Shown one piece after another: positions 63,899 through 64,000 of a stretch of 64,000 nucleotides of DNA. A program made the translations under genes and the position numbers. This DNA comes from Prorocentrum cordatum (taxonomy: Eukaryota > Sar > Dinophyceae > Prorocentrales > Prorocentraceae), in NCBI GenBank assembly GCA_963575745.1, contig CAUYUJ010004747.1:194010-258009 (forward strand), written 5' to 3'. Under the pieces are notes generated by a model. The model saw nothing but the letters and a program-made list of their open reading frames with translations, was not told the origin of the DNA and ran no database searches. The stretch's first letter is position 1. Each line of letters begins with the position of its first letter.

Positions 63899-64000
63899 TA
63901 TGTTGCTGTTGTTGTTGCTGTTGCTGTTGTTGTTGCTGTTCTTGTTGCTGTTGTTGTGAATGCTATTGCTGAAGTTTGTTATTGTTCTTTGTTGTTTGCT
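63899..64000. repeat. GTT/GCT microsatellite at the window edge
   Basis: TTGCTGTTGTTG-type repeats run to the end of the window. Confidence 0.9.

Overview
The window looks like nuclear DNA of a dinoflagellate, probably a free-living lineage with a large GC-rich genome; I cannot name the species. The grounds are: protein families that I recognise from dinoflagellate genomes and that are not housekeeping genes; gene models that only stay in frame with GA-AG and GC-AG introns as well as GT-AG ones, nearly always at exon...AG|G junctions; degenerate copies of the dinoflagellate spliced leader upstream of several start codons; and abundant simple repeats. No rRNA, tRNA or ordinary metabolic gene was found. 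All homology calls were made by eye.

Layout. 1-9.9 kb: an AGT microsatellite, a broken non-LTR reverse transcriptase on the minus strand, a 1.5-kb fold-back structure carrying 18-bp repeats, an 83-bp tandem repeat and long stretches without visible genes. 9.9-13.4 kb: an LTR-like segment and a Ty1/copia-type gag. 14,036-32,004: element A, about 18 kb, with 34-bp terminal inverted repeats (32/34 identical). It carries four plus-strand genes rich in introns: an unknown charged protein, a dinoflagellate 'YLPLG' family protein, a transposase-like protein and a C5-methyltransferase-like protein. 32,380-48,679: element B, 16.3 kb, with different terminal repeats (36/38). It carries mostly intronless plus-strand genes (four unknown proteins, a second type of transposase with two frameshifts, and a small protein), plus a pair of related coiled-coil genes in opposite orientation, one near each end. 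49.1-51.0 kb: a copia RNase H remnant followed by an LTR-like segment. 51-64 kb: two families of short terminal-inverted-repeat elements, a 773-bp tandem duplication, XhoI-rich satellites and GTT/CAA microsatellites.

The main novelty is the pair of adjacent giant elements. Each has its own terminal repeats, its own transposase type and its own signature palindrome. In element B the 16-bp palindrome AGCGATNNNNATCGCT occurs about fifty times, only inside the element, in the spacers before and between genes; spliced-leader relics lie between the last palindrome and the start codon. In element A four much longer palindromes share a CACACGCGTGTG-type core or a related CACATGG/CCGTGTG core. The gag with its LTR-like segment on the left and the RNase H with a similar segment on the right have the same orientation, so both elements may sit inside one old copia retrotransposon.

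The genes inside A and B are of unknown function apart from the transposase-like and methyltransferase-like proteins. A working model, which is inference, is that each element encodes its own transposase, that proteins binding the palindromes organise transcription or transposition, and that element B took up at least some genes as reverse-transcribed trans-spliced mRNAs.
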